This document shows, in pieces, positions 26,010 to 34,036 of a DNA stretch of 43,306 bases. The position numbers were made by a program, and so were the translations under genes. The DNA comes from Deltaproteobacteria bacterium. Lineage in GTDB: Bacteria; Desulfobacterota; Syntrophia; Syntrophales; Smithellaceae. The notes beneath the pieces were generated by a model. That model was not told where the DNA came from and searched no databases. It saw nothing but the letters and a program-made list of their open reading frames with translations. Where the stretch lies: NCBI GenBank assembly GCA_009668925.1, contig SBEK01000006.1, forward strand, positions 1 through 43,306, written 5' to 3'. How positions within the stretch are numbered: position 1 is the stretch's first letter; the number at the start of each line of letters is the position of its first letter.

Positions 26010-26975
26010 TTGAAGACGGACAAAATGATGAGCCGGTTTAAAACCGGCGCCGGAAGAAGTTGGATCGACATCGCAGTCATCGCCGCTGCCTTTCTGATAT
26101 TGCTTCCCGTTCTGGGAATAAACCGCACAACCGATTTCATGATCTTCTGCGTCTTTGTCCTCGGATTCAATCTCCTCTATGGATTCATGGGGAGGCTCTC
26201 CTTCGGCCACATGCTCTATCTGGGCACCGGAGCCTACGCAATTGCCTTGTTTTCCGAGCACATTTCGCAGAATCCATTGCTCGCGGTCCTTGCCGGAATA
26301 GCCGCCGGGGCGCTCATCGGGGTGATCCTCGGTCCGGTGGTTGTGCGGACGACGGGCGCCTGTTTTGCGCTGATTAATCTGGCCTTCGATCAGGTCGGCT
26401 ATTTTCTCGTGCTGGTGGCGTTTTCCAAATATACCGGCGGCGAAGACGGCCGGTCGGTCTATTTTGACAAGATGGGCCTTCTGGACTTCGGACAAAAGCC
26501 CATCATGTTCGGTTTTGCGCTTTTGTGTCTCCTGCTGACGTATTATTTACTGAAGAAGTTCACGTCCTCACCTTACGGAATTCTCGTCAAAAGCATTAAA
26601 GAAAACGAAACGCGCGTGAAATTTCTCGGCTATAATACGTTTAATTATAAGTGGATTACGTTTATCATTTCCACGTCCATAGCCGCCTTCGCCGGGGCAC
26701 TTTCGATCCTGAATTACGGATACGTGACGCCCAGCTTTATCGATCCTTCACGAGCGGTCGAAGTCATTTTTGCCGCCTTAATCGGCGGCTCCGGAAGCCT
26801 TTACGGTGCGATCATCGGCGGCGTGATTTACATGGCGATCAGCAACTATCTCGCGTCTTACATCTCCCGGTGGGAAATGTTTCTCGGAATCGCGCTCCTC
26901 ATTTGCGTATTCCGTTTCCGCAGCGGCATCTGGGGTTTTGTGACGGATAAATTGAAAATACGGGCTGCGGCATAA
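26010..26975 (+). CDS. Branched-chain-amino-acid-type ABC transporter permease (LivM type)
   Basis: An inner-membrane permease of 321 residues with about eight to nine hydrophobic helices. The LivM-type pattern is visible: NLLYGFMGRLSFGHMLYLGTGAYA near 51-75 and the cytoplasmic EAA-like segment VKSIKENETRVKFLGYN near 195-211. The start is most likely TTG 26010, which has AAGGAG seven bases upstream. ATG 26025 is an alternative. It is 118 bases after the hydrolase gene and 12 bases before the partner permease. Confidence 0.9.
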   Translation: MKTDKMMSRFKTGAGRSWIDIAVIAAAFLILLPVLGINRTTDFMIFCVFVLGFNLLYGFMGRLSFGHMLYLGTGAYAIALFSEHISQNPLLAVLAGIAAGALIGVILGPVVVRTTGACFALINLAFDQVGYFLVLVAFSKYTGGEDGRSVYFDKMGLLDFGQKPIMFGFALLCLLLTYYLLKKFTSSPYGILVKSIKENETRVKFLGYNTFNYKWITFIISTSIAAFAGALSILNYGYVTPSFIDPSRAVEVIFAALIGGSGSLYGAIIGGVIYMAISNYLASYISRWEMFLGIALLICVFRFRSGIWGFVTDKLKIRAAA

Positions 26976-26987
26976 AGAGAGGTTATC

Positions 26988-27821
26988 ATGATCAACACCA
27001 TTGCCTACGGATTAACGATCGGAGGAATTTTATACATTATCAGCATCGGGCTTTCCCTGACCTTCGGCACGATGAGGATAGTTAATTTTGCGCATGGCCT
27101 GATTTACGCCATCGGCGCCTATTTCTTAATTACCCTCCTGCCCGTCGCCCGGAATCATTTCGTCCTGGGGGCCGTTCTGGCCGTGCTGGCGGTTGTTCCC
27201 ATCAGCTATTTGATTGAAAGATTTGTGGTGCGCAAGCTCTATGGTGTGTCGATCGACTACGCCATCATCGCCACCTATGCGGTCGTGCTGATCGGGGTTG
27301 ATCTCATCAAATGGATCTGGGGAGCCTCGCCGATTCCTCTGTCGGATCCGATCGGAATCGATGTTGCCTTCCTCGGCATCACGCTGCCCGTCTACCGTCT
27401 GATCATCATTGCGCTGGCCGTTGCTATTTTTATCGGTCTGGCCGTATTCTTCAAAAGAACCATGGTGGGCAAAATTGTCACAGCCGCTCTCGAAGATAAG
27501 GATGCGGTGAGGAGCCTGGGAATCAATGTGGACAAATATTTTGCCTATATCTTCGTGATGGGCAGCTGCCTGGCCGCACTCGGCGGAGTGTTGTATGCGC
27601 CGATCACGTCTGTTCATCCCTATATGGGCTCGATGGTTCTGCTGCTCAGTTTTGCCGTCGTTCTGGTCGGCGGGCTCGGCAACATCAAAGGCACCTTCGT
27701 TGCGGCTTTTGCCCTCGGCATGGTCATGTCCGTCACCGGAAGGCTCTGGGGACCGGCGGCGGAAACGATGGTCTTTGTGGTGATGGGGATTGTGTTGATC
27801 TTCAAACCGGTGGAAGTATAG
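26988..27821 (+). CDS. Branched-chain-amino-acid-type ABC transporter permease (LivH type)
   Basis: The second membrane subunit, 277 residues, almost entirely hydrophobic helices. LivH features are the N-terminal GLTIGGILYIISIGLSLTFG with VNFAHG, and the segment AALEDKDAVRSLGINVDKYF, which contacts the ATPase. GAGAGG precedes the ATG. It completes a full five-subunit transporter with the genes from 22363 onward. Confidence 0.92.
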   Translation: MINTIAYGLTIGGILYIISIGLSLTFGTMRIVNFAHGLIYAIGAYFLITLLPVARNHFVLGAVLAVLAVVPISYLIERFVVRKLYGVSIDYAIIATYAVVLIGVDLIKWIWGASPIPLSDPIGIDVAFLGITLPVYRLIIIALAVAIFIGLAVFFKRTMVGKIVTAALEDKDAVRSLGINVDKYFAYIFVMGSCLAALGGVLYAPITSVHPYMGSMVLLLSFAVVLVGGLGNIKGTFVAAFALGMVMSVTGRLWGPAAETMVFVVMGIVLIFKPVEV

Positions 27822-27854
27822 CTGCCGCGAGGTTGTTCCGGAGAAATATCGAAG

Positions 27855-29168
27855 ATGGAAAACGCTTCTCCCCGCGAAACGGCGATCGACCTCTTCAATG
27901 CAGCACTGAAATCCGTCGATCCGTACAGATTGGTTCAACAATATTCCGAAGCCATATCCGCAGCGTATATCAAAGAACATTGCCGTAAGTTATATCTGGT
28001 CAGTTTCGGGAAGGCGGCTTTCGCCATGACCCGGGCCCTCGTGGAAAGCCCAGCCGGGAAATTGATCACCCGCGGGATTGTCATCACGAAATACGGCCAC
28101 GCACCCGGAACCCTGGCCGGTAATCTCCGGATTTATGAAGCGGGTCATCCGGTTCCCGATGAACGGGGGCTGACCGCCGCAAGACAGGTCATTGATCTGC
28201 TGAAAGATGTCGACCGGGAAACGCTGGTGGTTTGCCTCATTTCCGGCGGCGGTTCCGCCCTGCTCGTCGCTCCTCAGGACGGTATTACGCTTGACGAAAA
28301 GCAGAAAATTACGGACGTGCTGTTGAAAGCCGGGGCAAATATCAACGAGCTCAATACCGTTCGCAAGCACATCTCCGCCGTCAAGGGCGGCAGACTGGCG
28401 CAAATGGCCTACCCGTCAAGAGTCATTTCTCTCATTTTGTCCGATGTCATCGGAGATCCTCTGGACGTCATTGCGTCGGGCCCGACGTCGCCCGACAAAA
28501 CCACTTTTTGTGATGCGCTCGACGTGATTGAAAAATATCATTTGAAGAATAAAATCCCGGATCATGCAATGAACCTGTTGAGACGGGGAGCTGAAGGCAG
28601 CGTCGGCGAAACGCCCCAATACGGGAATGCGGTATTCGAAAAAGTGGAAAACATCATTGTCGGAAGCAATCGGATAGCAACCGCAGCTGCGGCAAAAAGA
28701 GCAGAAGAGCATGGGTATGCGACCACCGTTCTGACGTCGGAGCTTCAGGGTGAAGCCCGGGAGGCGGCAAAATGGCTGGCGCAAGAAGCGCTCGACATCA
28801 GGCGGCGGAAGGAGGCCCGCCGGAAGATCTGCCTGATTTCCGGAGGCGAGACCACCGTGAAGGTATCGGGAACAGGTCTTGGCGGAAGGAACACGGAGCT
28901 CGCTTTAGCGTTTGCCGAAGCTATTGCCGGAAGGGACGGCATCACGCTTCTTTCCGCAGGCACCGACGGCACGGACGGGCCGACGGACGCGGCCGGAGCC
29001 GTTGTCGACGGGCAGACGGTGCAAAAGGCCCAGGCTCAGGGCCTCTGGGCCGATGTCTTCTTGAATAACAACGATTCCTATTCTTTTTTCAAAAATACGG
29101 GCGAACTCCTTGTCACCGGCTCGACGGGTACGAATGTCATGGACATACAAATTATCCTGCTTGATTAG
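27855..29168 (+). CDS. Glycerate kinase, MOFRL/DUF4147 type
   Basis: A 437-residue homologue of bacterial and archaeal glycerate 2-kinase (GckA; often misnamed hydroxypyruvate reductase TtuD). It has LISGGGSALLVAP near 128-140, NTVRKHISAVKGGRLA near 167-182, LSDVIGDPLDVIASGPTSPD near 194-213, and the C-terminal MOFRL domain with ISGGETTVKVSGTGLGGRNTE. The expected reaction is ATP-dependent phosphorylation of glycerate to 2-phosphoglycerate in the cytoplasm. It begins 33 bases after the LivH-type gene on the same strand. The imported compound may therefore be broken down by way of glycerate, which is an inference. Confidence 0.9.
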   Translation: MENASPRETAIDLFNAALKSVDPYRLVQQYSEAISAAYIKEHCRKLYLVSFGKAAFAMTRALVESPAGKLITRGIVITKYGHAPGTLAGNLRIYEAGHPVPDERGLTAARQVIDLLKDVDRETLVVCLISGGGSALLVAPQDGITLDEKQKITDVLLKAGANINELNTVRKHISAVKGGRLAQMAYPSRVISLILSDVIGDPLDVIASGPTSPDKTTFCDALDVIEKYHLKNKIPDHAMNLLRRGAEGSVGETPQYGNAVFEKVENIIVGSNRIATAAAAKRAEEHGYATTVLTSELQGEAREAAKWLAQEALDIRRRKEARRKICLISGGETTVKVSGTGLGGRNTELALAFAEAIAGRDGITLLSAGTDGTDGPTDAAGAVVDGQTVQKAQAQGLWADVFLNNNDSYSFFKNTGELLVTGSTGTNVMDIQIILLD

Positions 29169-29172
29169 TTCG

Positions 29173-29205
29173 GGGTTTGCCGGCAATTGGAACAAAGCCT
29201 TTTTT
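29173..29205 (+). terminator. Possible terminator of the transporter/glycerate kinase operon
   Basis: GGGTTTG and CAAAGCC form an imperfect stem (one mismatch) with an inner TTGCCGGCAA palindrome. Six T follow. It overlaps the region where the convergent CMD gene ends. Confidence 0.35.
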
Positions 29206-29206
29206 A

Positions 29207-29782
29207 TCACAGCGGGACGACCGGTCCGATGCTGCATTGATTCGAGAATCCGGCTGGAGGAACGCCCAAACCTTGCAGGAGCCTCGCCCAGTAGTTGACC
29301 TGAGCGGCGGTCGCCGCCAGAATGACAATTTCCCTTTCGGTAAAATCCGCTTTTAACTTAGAGACGAAATCCTGCGGAAAGGTGAGCGGCGTCTGGGAAA
29401 TGAGAACCGCATATTCCAGGGCGGTCATTTCGCGGGCGGAAAAAGTTTTCACGGCCGTAATCGCCGACCGGCCGGCCAGCGCCGACAGTTCTTCGGAGCT
29501 GATGCCGAATTGATCATAATCGTAAGAATTCATGTCGATGCAAAAAGGGCAAGCCACGGCAAAAGACACCCGCAGACGGACGAGTTTCAGAATTCGTTTG
29601 CTGAGTGTTTTATCATGGTGCGCGACAAGGGCTTCCATCATGCCGGAGCTGATCGCCGTTTTCGGATACCAGGCCAGAAGCCGGCCGGGTAAAAGGTCGC
29701 GGCCGGTCGCGAGTTTGGAGATCCAGAGGCCGATTCTCAGATAAAACGGGATGCGCACGGGTGGATCAATAAACGCTTTCAT
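29207..29782 (-). CDS. Carboxymuconolactone decarboxylase/AhpD-like protein
   Basis: A 191-residue all-helical protein of the CMD/AhpD superfamily, with the CxxC motif at Cys78-Cys81 (ACPFCIDMNS) preceded by the helix LVRLRVSFA. In AhpD the CxxC serves in peroxide detoxification, while related proteins are lactone decarboxylases or stress proteins. The specific function is not known here. The start is set at ATG 29782, which has AAGGAG five to six bases upstream. A longer reading frame exists but has no ribosome site. It converges with the glycerate kinase gene and diverges from the alcohol dehydrogenase gene. Confidence 0.82.
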   Translation of the reverse strand: MKAFIDPPVRIPFYLRIGLWISKLATGRDLLPGRLLAWYPKTAISSGMMEALVAHHDKTLSKRILKLVRLRVSFAVACPFCIDMNSYDYDQFGISSEELSALAGRSAITAVKTFSAREMTALEYAVLISQTPLTFPQDFVSKLKADFTEREIVILAATAAQVNYWARLLQGLGVPPAGFSNQCSIGPVVPL

Positions 29783-29847
29783 GAAAGACTCCTTATCAGG
29801 GATTGATGAGGATAAGATGATCATAAGATGCGGATGATCCCCGGATA

Positions 29848-29875
29848 TTGCAATATGCAATTCAATTATTATAAG
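29848..29875 (+). promoter_or_regulatory. Possible promoter of the alcohol dehydrogenase gene
   Basis: TTGCAA, 16-base spacer, TATAAG. The -35 is part of a small palindrome TTGCA-ATA-TGCAA, a possible regulator site in the divergent intergenic region. Confidence 0.35.
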
Positions 29876-29994
29876 TAAGTGAGGTGCGGTCGCTGCGAAA
29901 TCGACTGCCTTCCAGAGAAGAGAAAAGGGAGAAACGCAGATTTGTTGGCCGCAGGTGTCGTTTAGCGAACAGAAAGATGATGCGAAAGGAGACG

Positions 29995-31122
29995 ATGATT
30001 CTCTTGGAGAATTCGAATACGCTCACAATCCGCGCCGCCGTCGTGCGTAAACAGGACGGTCCCCTCAAGATTGAAACACTGAACATGGAAGGGCCTCAGG
30101 ACGGGGAGGTGCTCGTCCGAATCGTTGCCTCCGGGATCTGCCACACCGATATCAGCATGGTGCATCACTGGGAAGCATCCGACGGCCCGCTGGTTTTAGG
30201 TCACGAAGGAGCGGGGATTGTCGAGGCGACCGGGAAGAAAGTAAAGGATATCCGGCCTGGTGACCATGTCGTTTTGTCTTACCAATCCTGCGGCACCTGT
30301 CGGGCCTGTAAAAGCGGACGCCCGGCAAGATGCCGCCGCTTCTATGAACTGAATTTCGGGTTCCACCGTCTTGACGGCACGAACGCCCTTGAGCAAAGTG
30401 GCGTCCGCGGCCATTTTATCGGCCAGTCTTCCTTTGCCTCTCATGTCCTTGCTACCGAGCGCAGTCTGGTCAAGGTCTCCAGGAAGCTGCCTTTGGAAAT
30501 CCTTGCGCCTCTCGGGTGCGGCATGCAAACGGGAGCGGGGACGATCATGAATATGCTGCGCGTCCGCAAAGGCGAAAGCGTTGCCGTTTTCGGGACGGGG
30601 GCTGTCGGTCTGGCCGCAATTATGGCTGCTCATCTTGCCGGTGCTTTTCCGATTATTGGTGTGGATATCAGACCCTCTAGGCTGAAACTGGCTCTGGAAC
30701 TGGGAGCAACGCACATCATCGACGGACGGAAAACCGATGTGGCCGCGGGCATCAATAAAATTGTTGCGGGCGGCGTGCATTATGTGCTGGAGACCACCGG
30801 CAATGCCGGGCTGCTGCTATTGGCAACGCAAGTGGTCAGGAAGCGGGGATCGGCGGCTTTCTTCACAGGAGATGATGTCCCGGACTCAGTGCCCAGGGGC
30901 ATTAAAGCCCTGCATGTAATTGAAGGGGATTCGGTGCCGCAAATCTTCATTCCGCAGCTGATTAAATTGTATCAGAGAGGTAAATTTCCTTTTGATCGTC
31001 TTTTGAAGTTTTACGATTTTAAGGACATCAACCGGGCGATGAAAGATTCACTAAGCGGCAAAGCCATCAAGCCCGTGCTCCTCATGAACGCGCCGGTTAC
31101 CGATAGGCGGCGTCCGCGTTAG
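29995..31122 (+). CDS. Zinc-dependent alcohol dehydrogenase, aryl-alcohol type
   Basis: A 376-residue medium-chain dehydrogenase. Catalytic zinc ligands are Cys49 (GICHTD), His70 (VLGHEGAG) and Cys175 (LGCGMQTG). Structural zinc ligands are Cys99, 102, 105 and 113. The NAD-binding Rossmann motif is GTGAVGLAA near 200-208. The FIGQSSFASH segment resembles aryl- or benzyl-alcohol dehydrogenases. It would oxidise an alcohol to an aldehyde, or the reverse, with NAD(H). ATG 29995 is chosen because AAAGGAG lies three bases upstream. An in-frame extension to 29884 has poor support. Confidence 0.88.
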   Translation: MILLENSNTLTIRAAVVRKQDGPLKIETLNMEGPQDGEVLVRIVASGICHTDISMVHHWEASDGPLVLGHEGAGIVEATGKKVKDIRPGDHVVLSYQSCGTCRACKSGRPARCRRFYELNFGFHRLDGTNALEQSGVRGHFIGQSSFASHVLATERSLVKVSRKLPLEILAPLGCGMQTGAGTIMNMLRVRKGESVAVFGTGAVGLAAIMAAHLAGAFPIIGVDIRPSRLKLALELGATHIIDGRKTDVAAGINKIVAGGVHYVLETTGNAGLLLLATQVVRKRGSAAFFTGDDVPDSVPRGIKALHVIEGDSVPQIFIPQLIKLYQRGKFPFDRLLKFYDFKDINRAMKDSLSGKAIKPVLLMNAPVTDRRRPR

Positions 31123-31348
31123 CCATGTGAACCGGTGATGAATGCCGCTCACGTAATTTCATGAGAGCTTTATCCCCCCAATAAGCTATCCTTCTTTTAT
31201 CATTGTTCGAATCAATTCCATCATTTACTTAACAAGGAGTTCGGATCGGGTATTTACTGCACGGGTTAAAATAATTGAGAAGAGGATCTTCCTGCAGATG
31301 CCGGCAAACCCAACGGTTCTGTGCATAGAACAGTATCGAGGATCGCTC
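31123..31348. other. Intergenic region before the RND efflux operon
   Basis: About 226 bases with no gene. An AAGGAG at 31235-31240 has no start codon at a useful distance. I could not identify a convincing promoter or operator, although the efflux operon needs one here. Confidence 0.4.
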
Positions 31349-32860
31349 ATGAAGGTAAAGAAGACCCTAATACAAAACGCTCAATTATGGATTGCCCCGC
31401 TTATGGTCTTGTGGATCTGCGGTTGCGCGGTCGGTCCCGATTTCCAGGTTCCGGATGCGCCTTCCGTGGACAGATACACAAAGACCGGACTTCCGGAAAA
31501 GACGGTGGCCTCCGATACCAAGGGAGGGTCAGAACAAAGATTCATCCTCGGCCGCGATATTTCCCGCGAGTGGTGGAGGTTGTTTCATTCAGCCGCTTTG
31601 GATGATCTGATGAGTACGGCGCTTGCCGAAAACCCGAGCGTGGCGATCGCCGAGGCCCGGTTGCGGGCAGCCCGGGAAAACCGCGCCGCCCAATTTGGAT
31701 CATTCTTCCCCGCGATCGATGCCGGGGCGTCGATCGGCCGCCAGAGAATATCCGCTGCGTCTCTGGGGCAATCCGGAGCCGACAGCACGACGTTCAGCCT
31801 GCTCAATGCCTCAATCGGGGTTTCATACACCCTGGACATATTCGGCGGTATGAGACGCCAGTTGGAAGCTTTGGACGCTCTGGTTGAATATCAGAGTTAC
31901 CAGCTGGAAGGTGCGTATCTTATCCTTACCTCCAATATCATCACGTCGGCGCTGCTTTCGGCTTCGCTGCGCAAGCAGACGCGGGCGACCCTGGAAATTA
32001 TTGACTTTCAGACCCAGCAGCTTAACCTCGTCAAAGAGCGGTATAACCTGGGCGCGGTGGCGCTTGCCGAGGTTCTTTCTCAGCAGTCGCAACTCGCGCA
32101 AACCGAGGCCGCGCTGCCCGTGCTGGAGAAGAATCTTTCGCTTGTCCGGCACCAGTTGGCCGTGCTTGTCGGAAAGGCGCCCAGCGAAATAGATCTGCCG
32201 GAATTTGATTTTGAGACGATGTCTCTGCCTGAGGAGCTGCCGGTCAGTCTGCCTTCGACACTGGTCCGGCAACGCCCGGACATCAAGGCCGCTGAAGCTT
32301 TGCTCCACCAGGCGTCCGCGCAAGTCGGTGTGGCCACCGCTAATCTCTACCCCAAGATAACACTTACCGGATCATACGGCCTTGTATCCAACAGCCTAGG
32401 AGACCTGTTCAACAGCCAGTCCATTATCTGGAATATCGGAGCCGGGCTTCTGCAGCCGGTTTTTCACGGCGGGACGCTCAGGGCGCAGCGGCGCGCGGCC
32501 CTCGCGGTCTATGACCAGTCGCTTGCGCAGTACCGTCTGACCATTTTGCAGTCCTTTCAAAATGTGGCCGACGCTCTGCGTTCCCTGGAAATTGACGCCG
32601 TGGCCTTGAAAGCTCAGGTGAAGGCCGAACAGGCGGCGCGCGAAGCGCTCGAGCTGACCCGGAAACAATATGAACTGGGGGCCGTAAGCTACCCGTTTTT
32701 GCTCAATGCCCAGCAGCAATATCAAGCGGCGTATATCAACCTCGTCGGGGCGCAGTCCGCCCGGTTTGCGGATACAGCGGCTCTTTTTGCGGCGCTGGGC
32801 GGAGGCTGGTGGCCCGACAGGACCGAACGGGAAAACAGATCTTCGCTATCGCAGGAGTGA
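31349..32860 (+). CDS. RND efflux outer-membrane lipoprotein, NodT/OprM family
   Basis: The outer-membrane channel of a tripartite pump, 503 residues. A lipoprotein signal peptide ends in WICGC-AVGPDF, matching the common GCxVGPD start of NodT-type lipoproteins. Two outer-membrane-efflux repeats follow, with the typical WWRLFHSAALDDLM, NLYPKITLTGSYG and TRKQYELGAVSYPFLLNAQQQY segments. The start at ATG 31349 has GAGGA six bases upstream. Its stop TGA overlaps a possible start of the next gene. Confidence 0.92.
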   Translation: MKVKKTLIQNAQLWIAPLMVLWICGCAVGPDFQVPDAPSVDRYTKTGLPEKTVASDTKGGSEQRFILGRDISREWWRLFHSAALDDLMSTALAENPSVAIAEARLRAARENRAAQFGSFFPAIDAGASIGRQRISAASLGQSGADSTTFSLLNASIGVSYTLDIFGGMRRQLEALDALVEYQSYQLEGAYLILTSNIITSALLSASLRKQTRATLEIIDFQTQQLNLVKERYNLGAVALAEVLSQQSQLAQTEAALPVLEKNLSLVRHQLAVLVGKAPSEIDLPEFDFETMSLPEELPVSLPSTLVRQRPDIKAAEALLHQASAQVGVATANLYPKITLTGSYGLVSNSLGDLFNSQSIIWNIGAGLLQPVFHGGTLRAQRRAALAVYDQSLAQYRLTILQSFQNVADALRSLEIDAVALKAQVKAEQAAREALELTRKQYELGAVSYPFLLNAQQQYQAAYINLVGAQSARFADTAALFAALGGGWWPDRTERENRSSLSQE

Positions 32861-32865
32861 TGCCT

Positions 32866-34020
32866 ATGATGTCGGACACGAAAAAGAAAATGATCCGGGG
32901 CATGGTGATCATGCTTTTGGCGGTGGGAATCATTTTCGGAGGTATTTTCGGATTCAAGGCCTTTCAAACGATGATGATCAAGAAGTTTATGGCCAACCAG
33001 AAAATGCCTCCGGTAACGGTAACGGCAATGCAGGCCGGTTTTGAGGAGTGGCAGCCGCAAATCAGAGTTGCAGGCAGCCTGCGCGCCGTTCAGGGCGTCG
33101 ATGTAACGTGTGAAGCGGCCGGTTTGGTGCGGGCCGTCAACTTTCAGCCGGGACAACAGGTGCGGGCGGGTGAAATCCTTGTGGAGTTGAATGCCGATTC
33201 GGACATGGCGCAGCTCCGCTCCTTTGAAGCAGCCGTCGCCTTGGCCGAAATTGTCTACGAGCGGGATGTGAAACAGTTCGCGGCCCGAGCCATCAGCAAG
33301 GCCGTCCTGGACGCCGATGAAGCGGACCTGAAAATTAAGAAGGCCGCGCTCGATCAGCAAAAAGCGCTTCTGGAAAAGAAACTCATTCGCGCGCCCTTTG
33401 CCGGACGGCTGGGAATCAGCACGGTAAACCTCGGACAATATCTGGAGCCGGGAAATAAAGTCGTGACGCTGCAAGCGCTGGACAGGCTTTACGGAGATTT
33501 TTATATACCTCAACAGGACATCGGTCGCATCAAGAAAGGGCAGGTCGTTATTGCGACCAATGATACCTATCCCGGGCGGACGTTCCGGGGGAAGATATCG
33601 GCGATAAATCCGAAGGTAGAGCCCGAGTCGCGCAATATCCAGGTCGAATCGCTCATCAGCAATTCCGGGCATGATCTGCTTCCCGGAATGTTCGTTTCCA
33701 TCGATGTCCAGACCGGCGCTTCGGAAAAACGCCTGACACTGCCGCAGACGGCCGTATCCTTCAACCCTTACGGAGAAATGGTCTTTATCGTCCAGCGGGG
33801 CCCCAGGGACGCTTCCGGACGGGAGGCGCTGACCGTGAAGCAGTCTCTCGTGACGGTCGGACCTGCGCGCGGCGATCAGGTGTCGATTGTGAGCGGCGTC
33901 AAAGAAGGGGACATCGTCGTCACCAGCGGCCATTTCAAGCTGAAGCCGGGAAGCGCCGTCGTGATCGACAACAAAGTGGTGCCTAAGAACGATGCCGCTC
34001 CGATGCCGGTCGATGAATGA
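32866..34020 (+). CDS. RND efflux periplasmic adaptor (membrane fusion protein)
   Basis: Links the RND pump to the outer-membrane channel. The protein of about 384 residues has one N-terminal membrane anchor (VIMLLAVGIIFGGIFGF), then a lipoyl/barrel-sandwich domain (VTCEAAGLVRAVNFQPGQQVRAGEILVELN), a helical hairpin (about 125-165), the return lipoyl strand (IRAPFAGRLGISTVNLGQYLEPG) and beta-barrel domains. AGGAG lies eight bases before ATG 32866. In-frame starts at 32860 and 32869 are possible. Confidence 0.92.
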   Translation: MMSDTKKKMIRGMVIMLLAVGIIFGGIFGFKAFQTMMIKKFMANQKMPPVTVTAMQAGFEEWQPQIRVAGSLRAVQGVDVTCEAAGLVRAVNFQPGQQVRAGEILVELNADSDMAQLRSFEAAVALAEIVYERDVKQFAARAISKAVLDADEADLKIKKAALDQQKALLEKKLIRAPFAGRLGISTVNLGQYLEPGNKVVTLQALDRLYGDFYIPQQDIGRIKKGQVVIATNDTYPGRTFRGKISAINPKVEPESRNIQVESLISNSGHDLLPGMFVSIDVQTGASEKRLTLPQTAVSFNPYGEMVFIVQRGPRDASGREALTVKQSLVTVGPARGDQVSIVSGVKEGDIVVTSGHFKLKPGSAVVIDNKVVPKNDAAPMPVDE

Positions 34021-34036
34021 AGCTTAAAGGATGACC

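Noticed and set aside
27126..27980. A 284-codon minus-strand frame rich in His, Asp and Arg
   Set aside because: Antisense to the LivH-type permease, and its composition is that of a reversed hydrophobic gene.
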